Assembly (NCBI GenBank): GCA_040882605.1
Contig: JBBEAY010000064.1
Span: 7,985 to 71,984 of the forward strand
Length of the DNA stretch: 64,000 bases
From: JAOUEA01 sp040882605
GTDB lineage: Bacteria; Actinomycetota; UBA4738; HRBIN12
Direction: 5' to 3'
The notes below the pieces were generated by a model, which searched no databases, was not told where the DNA came from, and worked only from the letters and a program-made list of their open reading frames with translations. This document shows, in pieces, positions 1-10,476 of the stretch; the first letter of the stretch is position 1; the number at the start of each line of letters is the position of its first letter. Made by a program: the position numbers and the translations under genes.

Positions 1-385
1 TGTAGAGCTCGGCTGCCTGCTCGTTGGCTCGGAACACCGACTGCCGCCGAGCCGCCGCCTGTCGCGCCTCGGGCGAGTCGCCCTCGTACCTCAGGTGCAC
101 GCCCGCCTGCTGGGCGAGCCGCTCGACCGCCTCGACGTAGCTCAGGTGCTCGAGCTCGCGGAGGAACCGGATCGTGTCGCCCCCCGCGCCGCACCCGTGG
201 CAGTAGTAGAGCTGCTTCGAGGGCGAGATGCCGAACGATGGCGTCTTTTCCTGGTGGAACGGGCAGAGCCCCACCATGCGGTCTGCGCCGGCCTTCTTGA
301 GCGTCAGGTACTGCGACGCGACCTGCACCAGATCGGTGCGTTCCTTCACCGCCTGCACGTCGTCGTCGCGGATGCGTCCGGCCAA
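1..385 (-). CDS. dnaG: DNA primase, N-terminal part (cut by window edge)
   Basis: Only the first ~128 residues are inside the window; the gene runs off the left edge. The translation starts LAGRIRDDDVQAVKERTDLV and contains the CHC2 zinc-finger of bacterial primases: CPFHQEKTPSF followed by YYCHGCGAGGD, giving one Cys/His pair and one Cys/Cys pair. In DnaG this domain binds single-stranded template; the catalytic TOPRIM domain would lie outside the window. TTG at 385 is taken as start because GGGAAGG lies just upstream and the residues before the zinc finger fit the family; an in-frame GTG eight codons later is the alternative. It lies downstream of dgt on the same strand, separated by a tandem repeat, an order common in actinobacteria. 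Confidence 0.93.
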   Translation of the reverse strand, partial: MAGRIRDDDVQAVKERTDLVQVASQYLTLKKAGADRMVGLCPFHQEKTPSFGISPSKQLYYCHGCGAGGDTIRFLRELEHLSYVEAVERLAQQAGVHLRYEGDSPEARQAAARRQSVFRANEQAAELY

Positions 386-400
386 GGTTCCTTCCCTATC

Positions 401-470
401 TTCTCTGGCCCACGTTCTCTGGCCCACGTTCTCTGGCCCACGTTCTCTGGCCCACGTTCTCTGGCCCACG
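401..470. repeat. Five exact tandem copies of a 14-base unit
   Basis: The unit TTCTCTGGCCCACG occurs five times with no mismatch (401-414, 415-428, 429-442, 443-456, 457-470). It fills most of the 94-base gap between the dgt stop (480) and the dnaG start (385), so it is in the leader or promoter region of dnaG. Perfect identity of all copies suggests recent expansion by slippage, and copy number may vary between strains. A role in dnaG expression is possible but not shown. Confidence 0.97.
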
Positions 471-479
471 TGTCTGTGC

Positions 480-1502
480 TCAGATGTCTCGTTCCAACAG
501 CCAGCCCTGGGGAAGGAAGAGCCGCTCGTACGTTCGGATCGCGTAACGGTCGGTCATGCCCGAGATGAAATCGGCCACTCGCGTCGCGAGATCGCCGCGC
601 ACCTCATGGTACTCGGGCGGCATCTCGCCGGGGTGGTCGAGGAAATGTGCGAACAGGTCGCGGATCAGCTTCGTCGCCCGCTCGTGGTCGCCGCGGGCGC
701 TCTCGCGCAGGTAGACCTCGCTGAACATGAAGTCGCGAAGGGCGTCGAGCGCAGTGAACACCTCAGGCGAGAGCCCGACCTCGTCTCTGTCGTCGCTGTG
801 GGCCACGAGGTCAGCCACGAGCGTGTCGATGCGGTCGGAATGCGTCGCTCCGAGCACCTTGACGGCCTCGGCCGGGAGCTCGCGCTCGTCGAGCACCCCC
901 GCTCGCACCGAGTCGTCGATGTCGTGGTTGATGTAGGCGATACGGTCGGCGAACCGCACGAGCTGTGCCTCGAGGGTCGAGGGCATGGGTGTAGACCAAG
1001 GGTGGTGCACGATGCCGTCTCGCACCTCCCAGGTGAGGTTCAGCCCGGCGCCGTCGTTCTCGAGATGCTCGACGATGCGAAGCGACTGCTCGTTGTGGCG
1101 GAACGGTTGCCCCAAGAGCGGCGTGAGCGCTTGCTCGCCGAGATGCCCGAACGGCGTGTGTCCGAGATCGTGGCCGAGGGCGATGGCTTCGGTGAGGTCC
1201 TCGTTCAAACGTAGCGCTCGGGCACACGTGCGCGCGATCTGTGAGACATCGAGGGTGTGGGTGAGCCGAACCCGGTAGTGATCGCCTTGAGGCGCCAGGA
1301 ACACCTGTGTCTTGTGCTTCAGGCGTCGGAACGCCTTGCAGTGCAAGATGCGGTCGCGATCTCGCTGGAAGACGGTGCGGATGTGGTCATGCGGTTCCTG
1401 GCGGTCACGCCCTTTGGTCTCGGCGGCGAGCACGGCTCGCGGAGACAGCACATCTCGCTCGAGCTGCTCGGTTCGCTCGCGGGGGGTCGGCACAGCGCTC
1501 AC
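480..1502 (-). CDS. dgt: Deoxyguanosinetriphosphate triphosphohydrolase-like protein
   Basis: Cytoplasmic HD-superfamily enzyme, 340 residues, of the type that hydrolyses dNTPs (classically dGTP) to deoxynucleoside and triphosphate. The metal-binding HD signature is visible: RLTHTLDV around residue 80, then GHDLGHTPFGH around 110-120. The N-terminal SRGR-type segment of the family appears as TKGRDRQEPHDHIRTVFQRD. GTG at 1502 is chosen because it gives the usual short N-terminus; an in-frame ATG 19 codons upstream (1559) is possible, and neither has a convincing ribosome site. It lies upstream of dnaG on the same strand, which suits a nucleotide-pool role tied to replication. Confidence 0.9.
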   Translation of the reverse strand: MSAVPTPRERTEQLERDVLSPRAVLAAETKGRDRQEPHDHIRTVFQRDRDRILHCKAFRRLKHKTQVFLAPQGDHYRVRLTHTLDVSQIARTCARALRLNEDLTEAIALGHDLGHTPFGHLGEQALTPLLGQPFRHNEQSLRIVEHLENDGAGLNLTWEVRDGIVHHPWSTPMPSTLEAQLVRFADRIAYINHDIDDSVRAGVLDERELPAEAVKVLGATHSDRIDTLVADLVAHSDDRDEVGLSPEVFTALDALRDFMFSEVYLRESARGDHERATKLIRDLFAHFLDHPGEMPPEYHEVRGDLATRVADFISGMTDRYAIRTYERLFLPQGWLLERDI

Positions 1503-1590
1503 GCGCTCATCGTAACGGCGACGCCCGACAGTCCGAGAGGCTCGGTCACCCCCGTGCATCGAAAGCGCTCGAGGTCCGAGCCCGATGCGG

Positions 1591-2199
1591 TCAGCTTCCG
1601 GCGACGCGGTAGTACAGGTAGGCGAACGTCTCGCGTACGTATCCGGACAGGCGCGTTTCCTCGGTGCGCGCTGCGGAGGTCCAGGTGGCCGAGGCGTGCC
1701 CCTCGATGCCGAGATCGGAGGCCATACGTTCGATGCGCGCGTTGTGCCACGGGTCGGACACGAGGAATGCGCTCGACAATCCGCGATCGCCCATCGCTCG
1801 AGCCACTGCCCGCAGGCTCGTGTACGACGTGTTTCCAAGGGGCAGCGCGACCAGCGAGCTCGAAGGCACCTCGCGATCGATGAGATACTGGCGCCCTGCC
1901 TCGGCCTCGGTGGTGCGGTCTCCGGGCAGGTTGGCGCCGAGCACGAAGATGACGTCGGCACGACCCTGTTCGTAGAGCAGCGCCGCGTGATCGAGGCGCC
2001 CCGCGAACACCGGAGAAGGCGTGCCGTCGTACTGGGCGGCGCCGAGCACGACGATCGCATCGACCCGTTCGATGTCGCTCGCATCATCGTGGTGCGCTTC
2101 GCGCCACACGGTGACGGCGCTGAAGGCGACGGCGCCGACGGCCAGAGCCACCACGAGGCCGGCGATGCTGAAGAGTGGGTGTCGGCGGAGGAGGCGCAC
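1591..2199 (-). CDS. DUF218 / YdcF-SanA-ElyC family membrane protein
   Basis: 202 residues with one N-terminal membrane segment (about residues 10-32, LFSIAGLVVALAVGAVAF) followed by the DUF218 fold. Family features seen are DAIVVLGAAQYDG, a glycine-rich start strand, FVLGANLPGDRTTEAEAG in the middle, and SAFLVSDPWHNARIERM near the C-terminus, matching the VSSxxHxxR-type motif of the family. Members sit at the cell envelope in many bacteria, and some affect envelope polysaccharide or vancomycin sensitivity; the biochemical activity is mostly unknown. The gene ends 88 bases before the dgt start on the same strand. Substrate cannot be inferred. Confidence 0.82.
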   Translation of the reverse strand: MRLLRRHPLFSIAGLVVALAVGAVAFSAVTVWREAHHDDASDIERVDAIVVLGAAQYDGTPSPVFAGRLDHAALLYEQGRADVIFVLGANLPGDRTTEAEAGRQYLIDREVPSSSLVALPLGNTSYTSLRAVARAMGDRGLSSAFLVSDPWHNARIERMASDLGIEGHASATWTSAARTEETRLSGYVRETFAYLYYRVAGS

Positions 2200-2241
2200 C
2201 AGCCCAGGCTAGCAACGCCTCCCCGCCGATCGGTCGAACCC

Positions 2242-2649
2242 TCAGTCCGTGCACACGATCGTCACGGGGACCGAGAACATGGTCTGCTCGCCGGCATCTG
2301 CGATCAGCTGCTCGACCTCGTCGGCCGAATCACCCACCGCGCCGATCAAGTACCCTGTTTCGAGATCGGCGGGCAGGCCATCGAAGCAGTCGACCGGAGA
2401 GACGACCAGCGCCAGCCCGAGCGGATCGCGCAGCCGCTCGGTCGTGGCGTTGAGGTCGTCGGCCAGAGGGGCCACCTCTACGACCGCGAGCCAGCGCTTC
2501 GTCGAGACCGACGCCGGCGCAGTCGGCGCGGCCGGAGTTGCCGGTCCCGGATCACCGGACTCGTCTGCATCTGCGCACGCGGCCATCATCACCGCCCCCA
2601 TCAAGACTTGTAGCAACGCCGTCCTGACCCTGCTCATCGGCCCGCTCAC
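2242..2649 (-). CDS. Putative small lipoprotein, unknown function
   Basis: 135 residues. The N-terminus is basic then hydrophobic and ends VMMAACADAD, a plausible lipobox with Cys as the lipid-bearing residue, followed by an Ala/Pro/Thr-rich linker (PGPATPAAPTAP) and a small domain of about 90 residues with two cysteines (DCFDGLP and the C-terminal IVCTD). No family was recognised. GTG at 2649 overlaps the stop of the preceding propeller-like gene by four bases (GTGA), so the two are probably co-translated; an in-frame ATG four codons later is an alternative start. The context suggests an envelope protein working with the secreted proteins upstream. Confidence 0.6.
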   Translation of the reverse strand: MSGPMSRVRTALLQVLMGAVMMAACADADESGDPGPATPAAPTAPASVSTKRWLAVVEVAPLADDLNATTERLRDPLGLALVVSPVDCFDGLPADLETGYLIGAVGDSADEVEQLIADAGEQTMFSVPVTIVCTD

Positions 2650-3950
2650 GGCGTGACGATCCAGCTGTTCGAGACGAACGCCGGCAGCTTGCCGCGGAAC
2701 TCCGCCATGGCGGCCGTCGGGTCGGCGTCTTCAGGAAGGTGCAGTAGCGCCCCGAAGACCCCCGGTTTGATCGCCGACGGAGCGATCGACGAGTCGACCA
2801 CATCGACTTGCGACGAGGGGAACGCAACACGGATCGCATCGGCGACCTGCGCTGCCTCAGCCGATGTCGCGAAATCGCCCACGATCACCGCGATCTCCTC
2901 GACTTGACTCGGTGCCGAAGGCGCCAGCTCGGGCCAGTCGCCTCTGGGCGGCACGTGCCCGCTTCCGGCGCGGCGGTCAGGGTCCACGACATCGAGCGGC
3001 TCGGTCATGACCGAGCCGCAGCCGATCTCACGCAGACCCTCAGGGCCCTCGAGCGCAACTATCTGACGGCCTGTTGCAGCGTCGGGAACGTTCCACACCA
3101 GGCGCGAGCCGCGGGAACCGGCGAGGTAACGCTCCTCGGGGAGTTGAGCCACGCGCCGCGCGACCCCGTGGTCGAGCTTCCACAACTCGAACCGGGGCTG
3201 GCGAGTCGCCGAGGCACGGCCGACCACCTTCACGAAGTGCACCGCGCCGTGATGCACGATGGGTGTCCGCACCGTCACCCAGCGGTCGGTTCCCGCGGTG
3301 AACGAGGTCACCCGGCGCCACCCCTGGCCACCCAGGCGGGTCACCCACAGGTTCCCCAGGCGTTCCCCCTCGGGCACCTTGGCGGTGGGCGGCAGGGACA
3401 CGACCGCCGCCACCCGTCGCGCCGAAAGGAACACGGGCGAGAACACGGTTGCGCCGTCGACCGGCGCAGGCATCCGCTGCACGCGGCCGGTGCCGGCGTC
3501 GAGCACGGCGATCGACGTTGCGGTGGCCCATGCCAGGTCACCACGCGGTGACCACGCAGGGTGCGTCACCTCGGTTGTCTGGGGCAGACGACGCGTGCCC
3601 TCAGGCGTCACTATGACCACGTCGTCGTCTCCCGTGCGGTCGACCACGTAGGCGACGCCGGCGCCCTGCGACACGGCGATGTGCTTGACGACGGAACCCG
3701 CAGGTGCCTTCGTCGGCTGAAGCGAACGGCCCGCCGACAGCGACACGAGCCTTCCACCGGCCACGGCCCACAGACCGTCTGCGGCGGCCAGCCTCGCCGA
3801 TTCTGCCTGCGCGAAGCCGGGCACGCTGTCGCACCCGGTGGGCCCCACGGCGCTCACCGACGCGACCGGCACGCCGACGGCTCTGCCGCTGACGAGACCC
3901 GCGACCGCCGAAGCGAGCGCGACCGCGCTGATCAGGATCTTTCGCATCAT
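2646..3950 (-). CDS. Secreted propeller-like protein, unknown function
   Basis: 434 residues starting MMRKILISAVALASAVAGLV, a clear signal peptide. ATG 3950 has an excellent GAGGAGGT ribosome site five bases upstream. The body has repeated short beta-strand units typical of six/seven-bladed propellers: WAVAGGRLVSLSAG, VAYVVDRTGDDDVVIVTPEG, THPAWSPRGDLAWAT, WVTRLGGQGWRRVTSF. After a proline/arginine-rich linker, a C-terminal domain of about 90 residues (IAVIVGDFATSAEAAQVADAI, then SSQVDVVDSS) has a SPOR-like pattern. It may therefore bind an envelope polymer or another protein, but this is inference. It lies 26 bases downstream of the M15-type peptidase and overlaps the next putative lipoprotein gene. 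Confidence 0.6.
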   Translation of the reverse strand: MMRKILISAVALASAVAGLVSGRAVGVPVASVSAVGPTGCDSVPGFAQAESARLAAADGLWAVAGGRLVSLSAGRSLQPTKAPAGSVVKHIAVSQGAGVAYVVDRTGDDDVVIVTPEGTRRLPQTTEVTHPAWSPRGDLAWATATSIAVLDAGTGRVQRMPAPVDGATVFSPVFLSARRVAAVVSLPPTAKVPEGERLGNLWVTRLGGQGWRRVTSFTAGTDRWVTVRTPIVHHGAVHFVKVVGRASATRQPRFELWKLDHGVARRVAQLPEERYLAGSRGSRLVWNVPDAATGRQIVALEGPEGLREIGCGSVMTEPLDVVDPDRRAGSGHVPPRGDWPELAPSAPSQVEEIAVIVGDFATSAEAAQVADAIRVAFPSSQVDVVDSSIAPSAIKPGVFGALLHLPEDADPTAAMAEFRGKLPAFVSNSWIVTP

Positions 3951-3976
3951 CGATACCTCCTCATGTGTGCGAGTGA

Positions 3977-4588
3977 TCAGTAATTGGTGACGTACTGGAA
4001 GTGCATGGGGTCGGGGTTGCTCCAGTTGAGCCCCCAGTAGAAGCGGTGCCCCGGGGTGGCGCCCCGCCACACGTCGGGGATGTAGGTGCCGTAGTTCACG
4101 CCGTCCCACCCGCGTCCGTTCCAGAAGGTCTGACCACGGAAGTTCCGCATCCAGTTCGTGTCGACGGCCGCGCCCCATGCGTGCACGGACCACGACGTCG
4201 ATCCGTCGATCAGCCGGCAGTTGTAGCTGCCGATGCCCGGATACAACGCGTTGTCGCGGTGCGCCGCATCGATGTGGTTGCGAACGTTGAACCCGATGTT
4301 GCGCGCGAGATACGTGTGGTACTCGACGTAGGCCCCGGACCCATCGCTGGTGTTCGCGTGCGGCCACCAGCTCCGAGCGTTGTTCGACTGGCTGTTGCAG
4401 TGCTCGCCGAGCGTGGCGACCAGCTCGGAGAGACCGTTCGGGCGGGGCGGGATGCCCTGCCGCGAATGATCGTGAGTCCAGCTGGACATGTGACTCGCGA
4501 GCGCAGCCGACCCCGCGAACAACGAGATGCCGACCACCACCGTGAGGGTGAGGAACGCGGCCCGGGAGCGGACCGATGCGACGACCAT
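3977..4588 (-). CDS. Secreted M15-family (D-Ala-D-Ala carboxypeptidase-like) protein
   Basis: 203 residues. ATG 4588 has AGGAGG eight bases upstream. The N-terminus is a signal peptide (FLTLTVVVGISLFAGSAALA). The C-terminal half carries the zinc-binding layout of M15 peptidases: STSWSVHAWGAAVDTN supplies His and Asp ligands and NPDPMHFQY supplies the third His. The usual Glu after the last His pair is Gln here, which is worth noting for catalysis. Such enzymes cut peptidoglycan stem peptides outside the membrane. It is the first gene of a three-gene set of exported proteins and has a candidate CRP-like site and -10 box upstream. Confidence 0.75.
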   Translation of the reverse strand: MVVASVRSRAAFLTLTVVVGISLFAGSAALASHMSSWTHDHSRQGIPPRPNGLSELVATLGEHCNSQSNNARSWWPHANTSDGSGAYVEYHTYLARNIGFNVRNHIDAAHRDNALYPGIGSYNCRLIDGSTSWSVHAWGAAVDTNWMRNFRGQTFWNGRGWDGVNYGTYIPDVWRGATPGHRFYWGLNWSNPDPMHFQYVTNY

Positions 4589-4628
4589 GCGCACCACCTC
4601 CTACGCGGGGGAGGTGGGAGGACAGCCG

Positions 4629-4671
4629 ACGCTACACGGGTCGCAGCCTCGGAACCGTGACGAGGGTCACA
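4629..4671 (-). promoter_or_regulatory. Candidate promoter with CRP-like palindrome (M15 peptidase operon)
   Basis: The palindrome CGTGACGAGGGTCACA lies at 4656-4671, fitting the CRP-family pattern GTGA-N6-TCAC. On the minus strand a -10-like TAGCGT lies at 4634-4629. If transcription starts seven bases past the -10 box (about 4622), the palindrome is centred at -41.5, the classical class II activator position. The predicted leader then contains the strong AGGAGG site of the gene at 4588. The start site is inferred, not measured. Confidence 0.45.
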
Positions 4672-4695
4672 CGGGGCGCAAGTCTGCCTTCATCG

Positions 4696-6075
4696 TCACA
4701 CCGAGCTCGGATCGATGTTCTGGTTCAGATGGAAAAGGTTGCCGGGGTCGTACGAGCGCTTGACCTCGACCAGCCGCTCGTAGTTCGCCCCGTAGTTAGC
4801 GCTCACACGCTGTTGGTCGTCCTCGGCCATGAAGTTGATGTAGCCGCCCTCCTCCGAATGCGGCGTGATGGCGTCGGAGTAATCGCGCACCCATCGGACG
4901 TTCGCCTCGTTTTCGGCGGGATCGGGCCACATGCCCGCGATCACGCTCGCGAAGTTGGCGTCGCGGTGGCCGAACGCGGTGGCGTCGCCTGCGATGTCAT
5001 GACATGCCCCGTCGATCGGGTAGATGTGCACCGTGGAATTCACGACGGGCACCTTGGAACCGTGTTCCAAGTGGGCCGCGATCGCGTCGTCGGTCAGCTC
5101 CTTCACGAAGTTGGCCTTCCAATAGTGCTGGAGGCCGGGCGGCACGAGTCCATCGAACGCCGCGTTCAGGGCCGGGTACGGCATCGGCCCCACGTGCTCG
5201 GCCACCACGGGTGCCACGTCGCGAAGGGTCTTCAGCATCGTTTCCCCTTCGTCCACAGGTCCCGTCCAGCACGACACGAACGCGAGGAAGGTGTCGCCGT
5301 GACGTTCCTCGGGGATGAATGGCAATGGCGGCGCGATCTGGAAGGCGGGGAACCCGCCGAACTCGCGCGGCGCGTCGGCGATGAACTCCCGGTACCAACG
5401 CAGCACGTCGCCGGCGTTATCGAGCTCGAAGAACATCGGACCGCCGTAGATCGTGTCCACGGGGCGCACGGCGAACTCGAAGGAGGTGACGACACCGAAG
5501 TTGCCGCCGCCGCCGCGGATCGCCCAGAACAGATCCTCGTGCTCCCGATCGCTCGCCACCACCGCGCGCCCGTCGGCAGTGACCACATCGGCCGAGACCA
5601 GGTTGTCGAGCGAGAACCCTTGACCCCGGCACAGGTACCCGATGCCGCCGCCCAGCGTGAGGCCCGCCACGCCGGTTGTCGAGATGATGCCACCCGTGGT
5701 CGCGAGCCCGTACGCGCCCGTCGCGTGGTTGAAGTCGCCCCATGTCGCGCCGCCCTCGGCCCGGGCTGTCATCGCGTTCGGATCCACGCGCACGCCGCGC
5801 ATCTGCCCGAGATCGATCACGACCCCGTCGTCACAGGTCCCGAAGCCCGGAACGCTGTGGCCGCCGCCTCGGATCGCCAGGGCCAGATCGCTCTCGCGAG
5901 CAGCCGTCACAGCCGCCATCACATCACCGGCGTCCCGGCATCGCACGACCGCAGCCGGACGCCGGTCGATCATGGCGTTGTAAACGGCTCTGGCCTCGTC
6001 GTAGCCGTCGTCAGACGGCGTCACGATGTCTCCGCGAACCTTCGCCCGAAGGTCCTCGACGTCGAACGTGCCCAT
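4696..6075 (-). CDS. FAD-linked oxidoreductase, berberine-bridge type
   Basis: 459 residues. The PCMH-type FAD-binding domain is recognisable from AVVRCRDAGDVMAAV, ALAIRGGGHSVPGFG (the His in RGGGHS is the usual 8-alpha flavin attachment site) and ISTTGVAGLTLGGGIGYL. The C-terminus YGANYERLVEVKRSYDPGNLF is the BBE domain. The second flavin-linking Cys of bicovalent members is not evident in its usual place, so a single covalent link is more likely. These enzymes oxidise alcohols, sugars or secondary metabolites with O2; the substrate is not predictable. ATG 6075 follows GAGGGGGAAGG. No signal peptide is seen and the gene appears monocistronic. Confidence 0.87.
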   Translation of the reverse strand: MGTFDVEDLRAKVRGDIVTPSDDGYDEARAVYNAMIDRRPAAVVRCRDAGDVMAAVTAARESDLALAIRGGGHSVPGFGTCDDGVVIDLGQMRGVRVDPNAMTARAEGGATWGDFNHATGAYGLATTGGIISTTGVAGLTLGGGIGYLCRGQGFSLDNLVSADVVTADGRAVVASDREHEDLFWAIRGGGGNFGVVTSFEFAVRPVDTIYGGPMFFELDNAGDVLRWYREFIADAPREFGGFPAFQIAPPLPFIPEERHGDTFLAFVSCWTGPVDEGETMLKTLRDVAPVVAEHVGPMPYPALNAAFDGLVPPGLQHYWKANFVKELTDDAIAAHLEHGSKVPVVNSTVHIYPIDGACHDIAGDATAFGHRDANFASVIAGMWPDPAENEANVRWVRDYSDAITPHSEEGGYINFMAEDDQQRVSANYGANYERLVEVKRSYDPGNLFHLNQNIDPSSV

Positions 6076-6160
6076 GCCTTCCCCCTCGTGTTCGGCGGCT
6101 ATGGGTTCCCTTGTACTACGGAACGCCGGGCGCGTGAACCCCCGGGATGAGGAAACTGGA

Positions 6161-8860
<2,700 letters not shown>

Positions 8861-8883
8861 GGCATGCCTCCGGCACAGCTCGA

Positions 8884-8905
8884 GCGGTTCGGAACCGCCA
8901 GTCTA
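8884..8905 (-). promoter_or_regulatory. Candidate ppdK promoter with short inverted repeat
   Basis: On the minus strand TAGACT at 8905-8900 resembles a -10 box. It is followed at once by the inverted repeat GCGGTT-CGG-AACCGC (8884-8898). The hairpin would form near the 5' end of the ppdK mRNA, or the repeat could bind a repressor at the start site. This is based on pattern only. Confidence 0.3.
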
Positions 8906-8934
8906 GGGCCGGTAAGCGACGGCTCCACGGAAGC

Positions 8935-10476
8935 TCAGCCGCACAGATGCGTCACCACTGGCCTATCGATCCGGAGCAGGCTCACTTGGCTACCGTCTGA
9001 GGCGACGTACGTCGCTTCGTCTGGCCCGACGAGCGTCATGGTCCCGATGTCCGAGTTGATCGCGTAGTCCGGCTTATCGCCGAGGGGATACGTCGGTTCC
9101 CAGAAGCTGCCGTCGAAGTCGACGAGCCAGTCGAGGCCGCAGCGCGGCGCAGCGAATCGGTATGTGACGCCCGGCTCGACTCGACCCGAAGTCGGCCACA
9201 CCCGGTACCCTCGCTCATCGCTCACGAACTCCGACCGGAAGTCACGAACGGGCGACGGCAGCTCCGCCGGCTGGTTTGGGGTCGGGGTCTTCGGGAATCG
9301 GAGGCTCTCGAGAATCGCCCATGCTGCCGCTGAGCGGGCAGGGTCACGGTATGCGTCTTGACCCATCGCGACGAACGCATAGAAGCCACGTTCGGAAAGG
9401 GGATCCGAGAAGGGGATCCACCACGTTCGGACTTCCTCCATACCCAACGCGTTCCCTACACAGGCAGAATCCTCAGCCTCGCCACAGGCCGTTTCCCGAT
9501 CGAATGGGGACGGCCGTCGCGGGAAGGTGCTTGCCCCAGGGAAGGTTCGTTCCTCCACGGATACGAACACGTCTTGAGGGCCGACATCGGCAATCGCGTT
9601 GCCCGGGAGGAGCGAGTCGAGCGGTGCCAAGACTCCTCCGCCTGGTTCCAAGGGGAACGTCCCCACCGAGAGGATCTCGTGCGAGAGACCGCCGCCCACC
9701 TGAGGAGTGAGGGTTTCGTCGGCGACCGTCCAGCCCGCTGGGTAGCTCATCGAGAAACCATCCTCGCCGTCGCGGTAACCGATCTTCGGGACGAGAAGCG
9801 AGGGATTTGGCCGTGTCTCGACCATCCGGACGCCCTCGGCGACGCTCATCGCCGTCGCGAGGTCGGCGTCGCTCGTATCGGGGCCGTGCCAGATATAGAC
9901 CCGTGCGCACCCGGTCTCGCCACACAGCTTCCCGTCGCGCGTCGTCCAACCGGGGTTCTGGAAGTCGTCGTGCTCAGCGGCGTTCAGCACGAAGGTCGAG
10001 GGTTGCGAAGCCCCCGTTCTCACGAAGGGGTCCACGACCACGATCACATCCGAGTCGGCTACGCCCGCCGGGAGCGGCGATGAATGCGGCCGCGGCACCC
10101 CATCGAACACCACGGGCGAGTTCGTGACGAAGCTCGCACGGAAGTCCTGAAGCATGTGCCGTGGCCCGCCCACGAAGCGCGCCCCCCCGGACTTCCAGCC
10201 CTCGGGCACGGGGATCGTCCAGGGGAAGTCCGGCGAGGCGAACACCCCGGAGCGTCCAGTGATCGCCACGTTTTCGGCGTCGCGCCCCACCTGGGTGGCG
10301 GCGAACCCGACACCGGCCAGGAATACTGCGACGGATGTGAGCGACGCGAAGACCGTGACCGCGCGTCGTCGCGATCCGCGGCGACCCACCGTCGCAGGCG
10401 AACCTTCAGCCTCGATCCCTCGCACCGCCCAATCGAGCAGCTCCCCCAGCCGCAGGTCGCGCTCGTCCACCTTCAT
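8935..10476 (-). CDS. Membrane-anchored partner of ECF sigma factor (anti-sigma-like)
   Basis: 513 residues. A short cytoplasmic N-terminus (about 35 residues, LGELLDWAVRGIEAEGSPATVG) is followed by one membrane helix (VTVFASLTSVAVFLAGVGFA) and a large outside region of ~440 residues. That region has repeated wall-associated-looking segments, including IPVPEGWKSGG and MSYPAGWTVADET, a FxYPxGW motif seen in PsbP-like and many actinobacterial surface proteins. No zinc-finger anti-sigma motif is present. The start overlaps the stop of the sigma gene by four bases (ATGA), the usual sigma/anti-sigma arrangement, so the N-terminal stub probably binds the sigma factor. Direct evidence for that binding is absent. 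Confidence 0.62.
   Translation of the reverse strand: MKVDERDLRLGELLDWAVRGIEAEGSPATVGRRGSRRRAVTVFASLTSVAVFLAGVGFAATQVGRDAENVAITGRSGVFASPDFPWTIPVPEGWKSGGARFVGGPRHMLQDFRASFVTNSPVVFDGVPRPHSSPLPAGVADSDVIVVVDPFVRTGASQPSTFVLNAAEHDDFQNPGWTTRDGKLCGETGCARVYIWHGPDTSDADLATAMSVAEGVRMVETRPNPSLLVPKIGYRDGEDGFSMSYPAGWTVADETLTPQVGGGLSHEILSVGTFPLEPGGGVLAPLDSLLPGNAIADVGPQDVFVSVEERTFPGASTFPRRPSPFDRETACGEAEDSACVGNALGMEEVRTWWIPFSDPLSERGFYAFVAMGQDAYRDPARSAAAWAILESLRFPKTPTPNQPAELPSPVRDFRSEFVSDERGYRVWPTSGRVEPGVTYRFAAPRCGLDWLVDFDGSFWEPTYPLGDKPDYAINSDIGTMTLVGPDEATYVASDGSQVSLLRIDRPVVTHLCG

Noticed and set aside
401..470. Possible CRISPR array
   Set aside because: The repeats are directly adjacent, only 14 bases, with no unique spacers and no cas genes nearby.
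228..500. Open frames on the plus strand that read through the 14-base repeat as a repeated peptide (SLAHVLWPTFSGP type)
   Set aside because: They lie opposite dnaG and dgt, which are clear on the minus strand, and the peptide repeat is only the translation of the DNA repeat.
4696..6075. Bicovalent flavin attachment in the FAD oxidase because of a Cys in GGGIGYLCRGQG
   Set aside because: That Cys is not at the position of the known 6-S-cysteinyl site, so a single His link is more likely.
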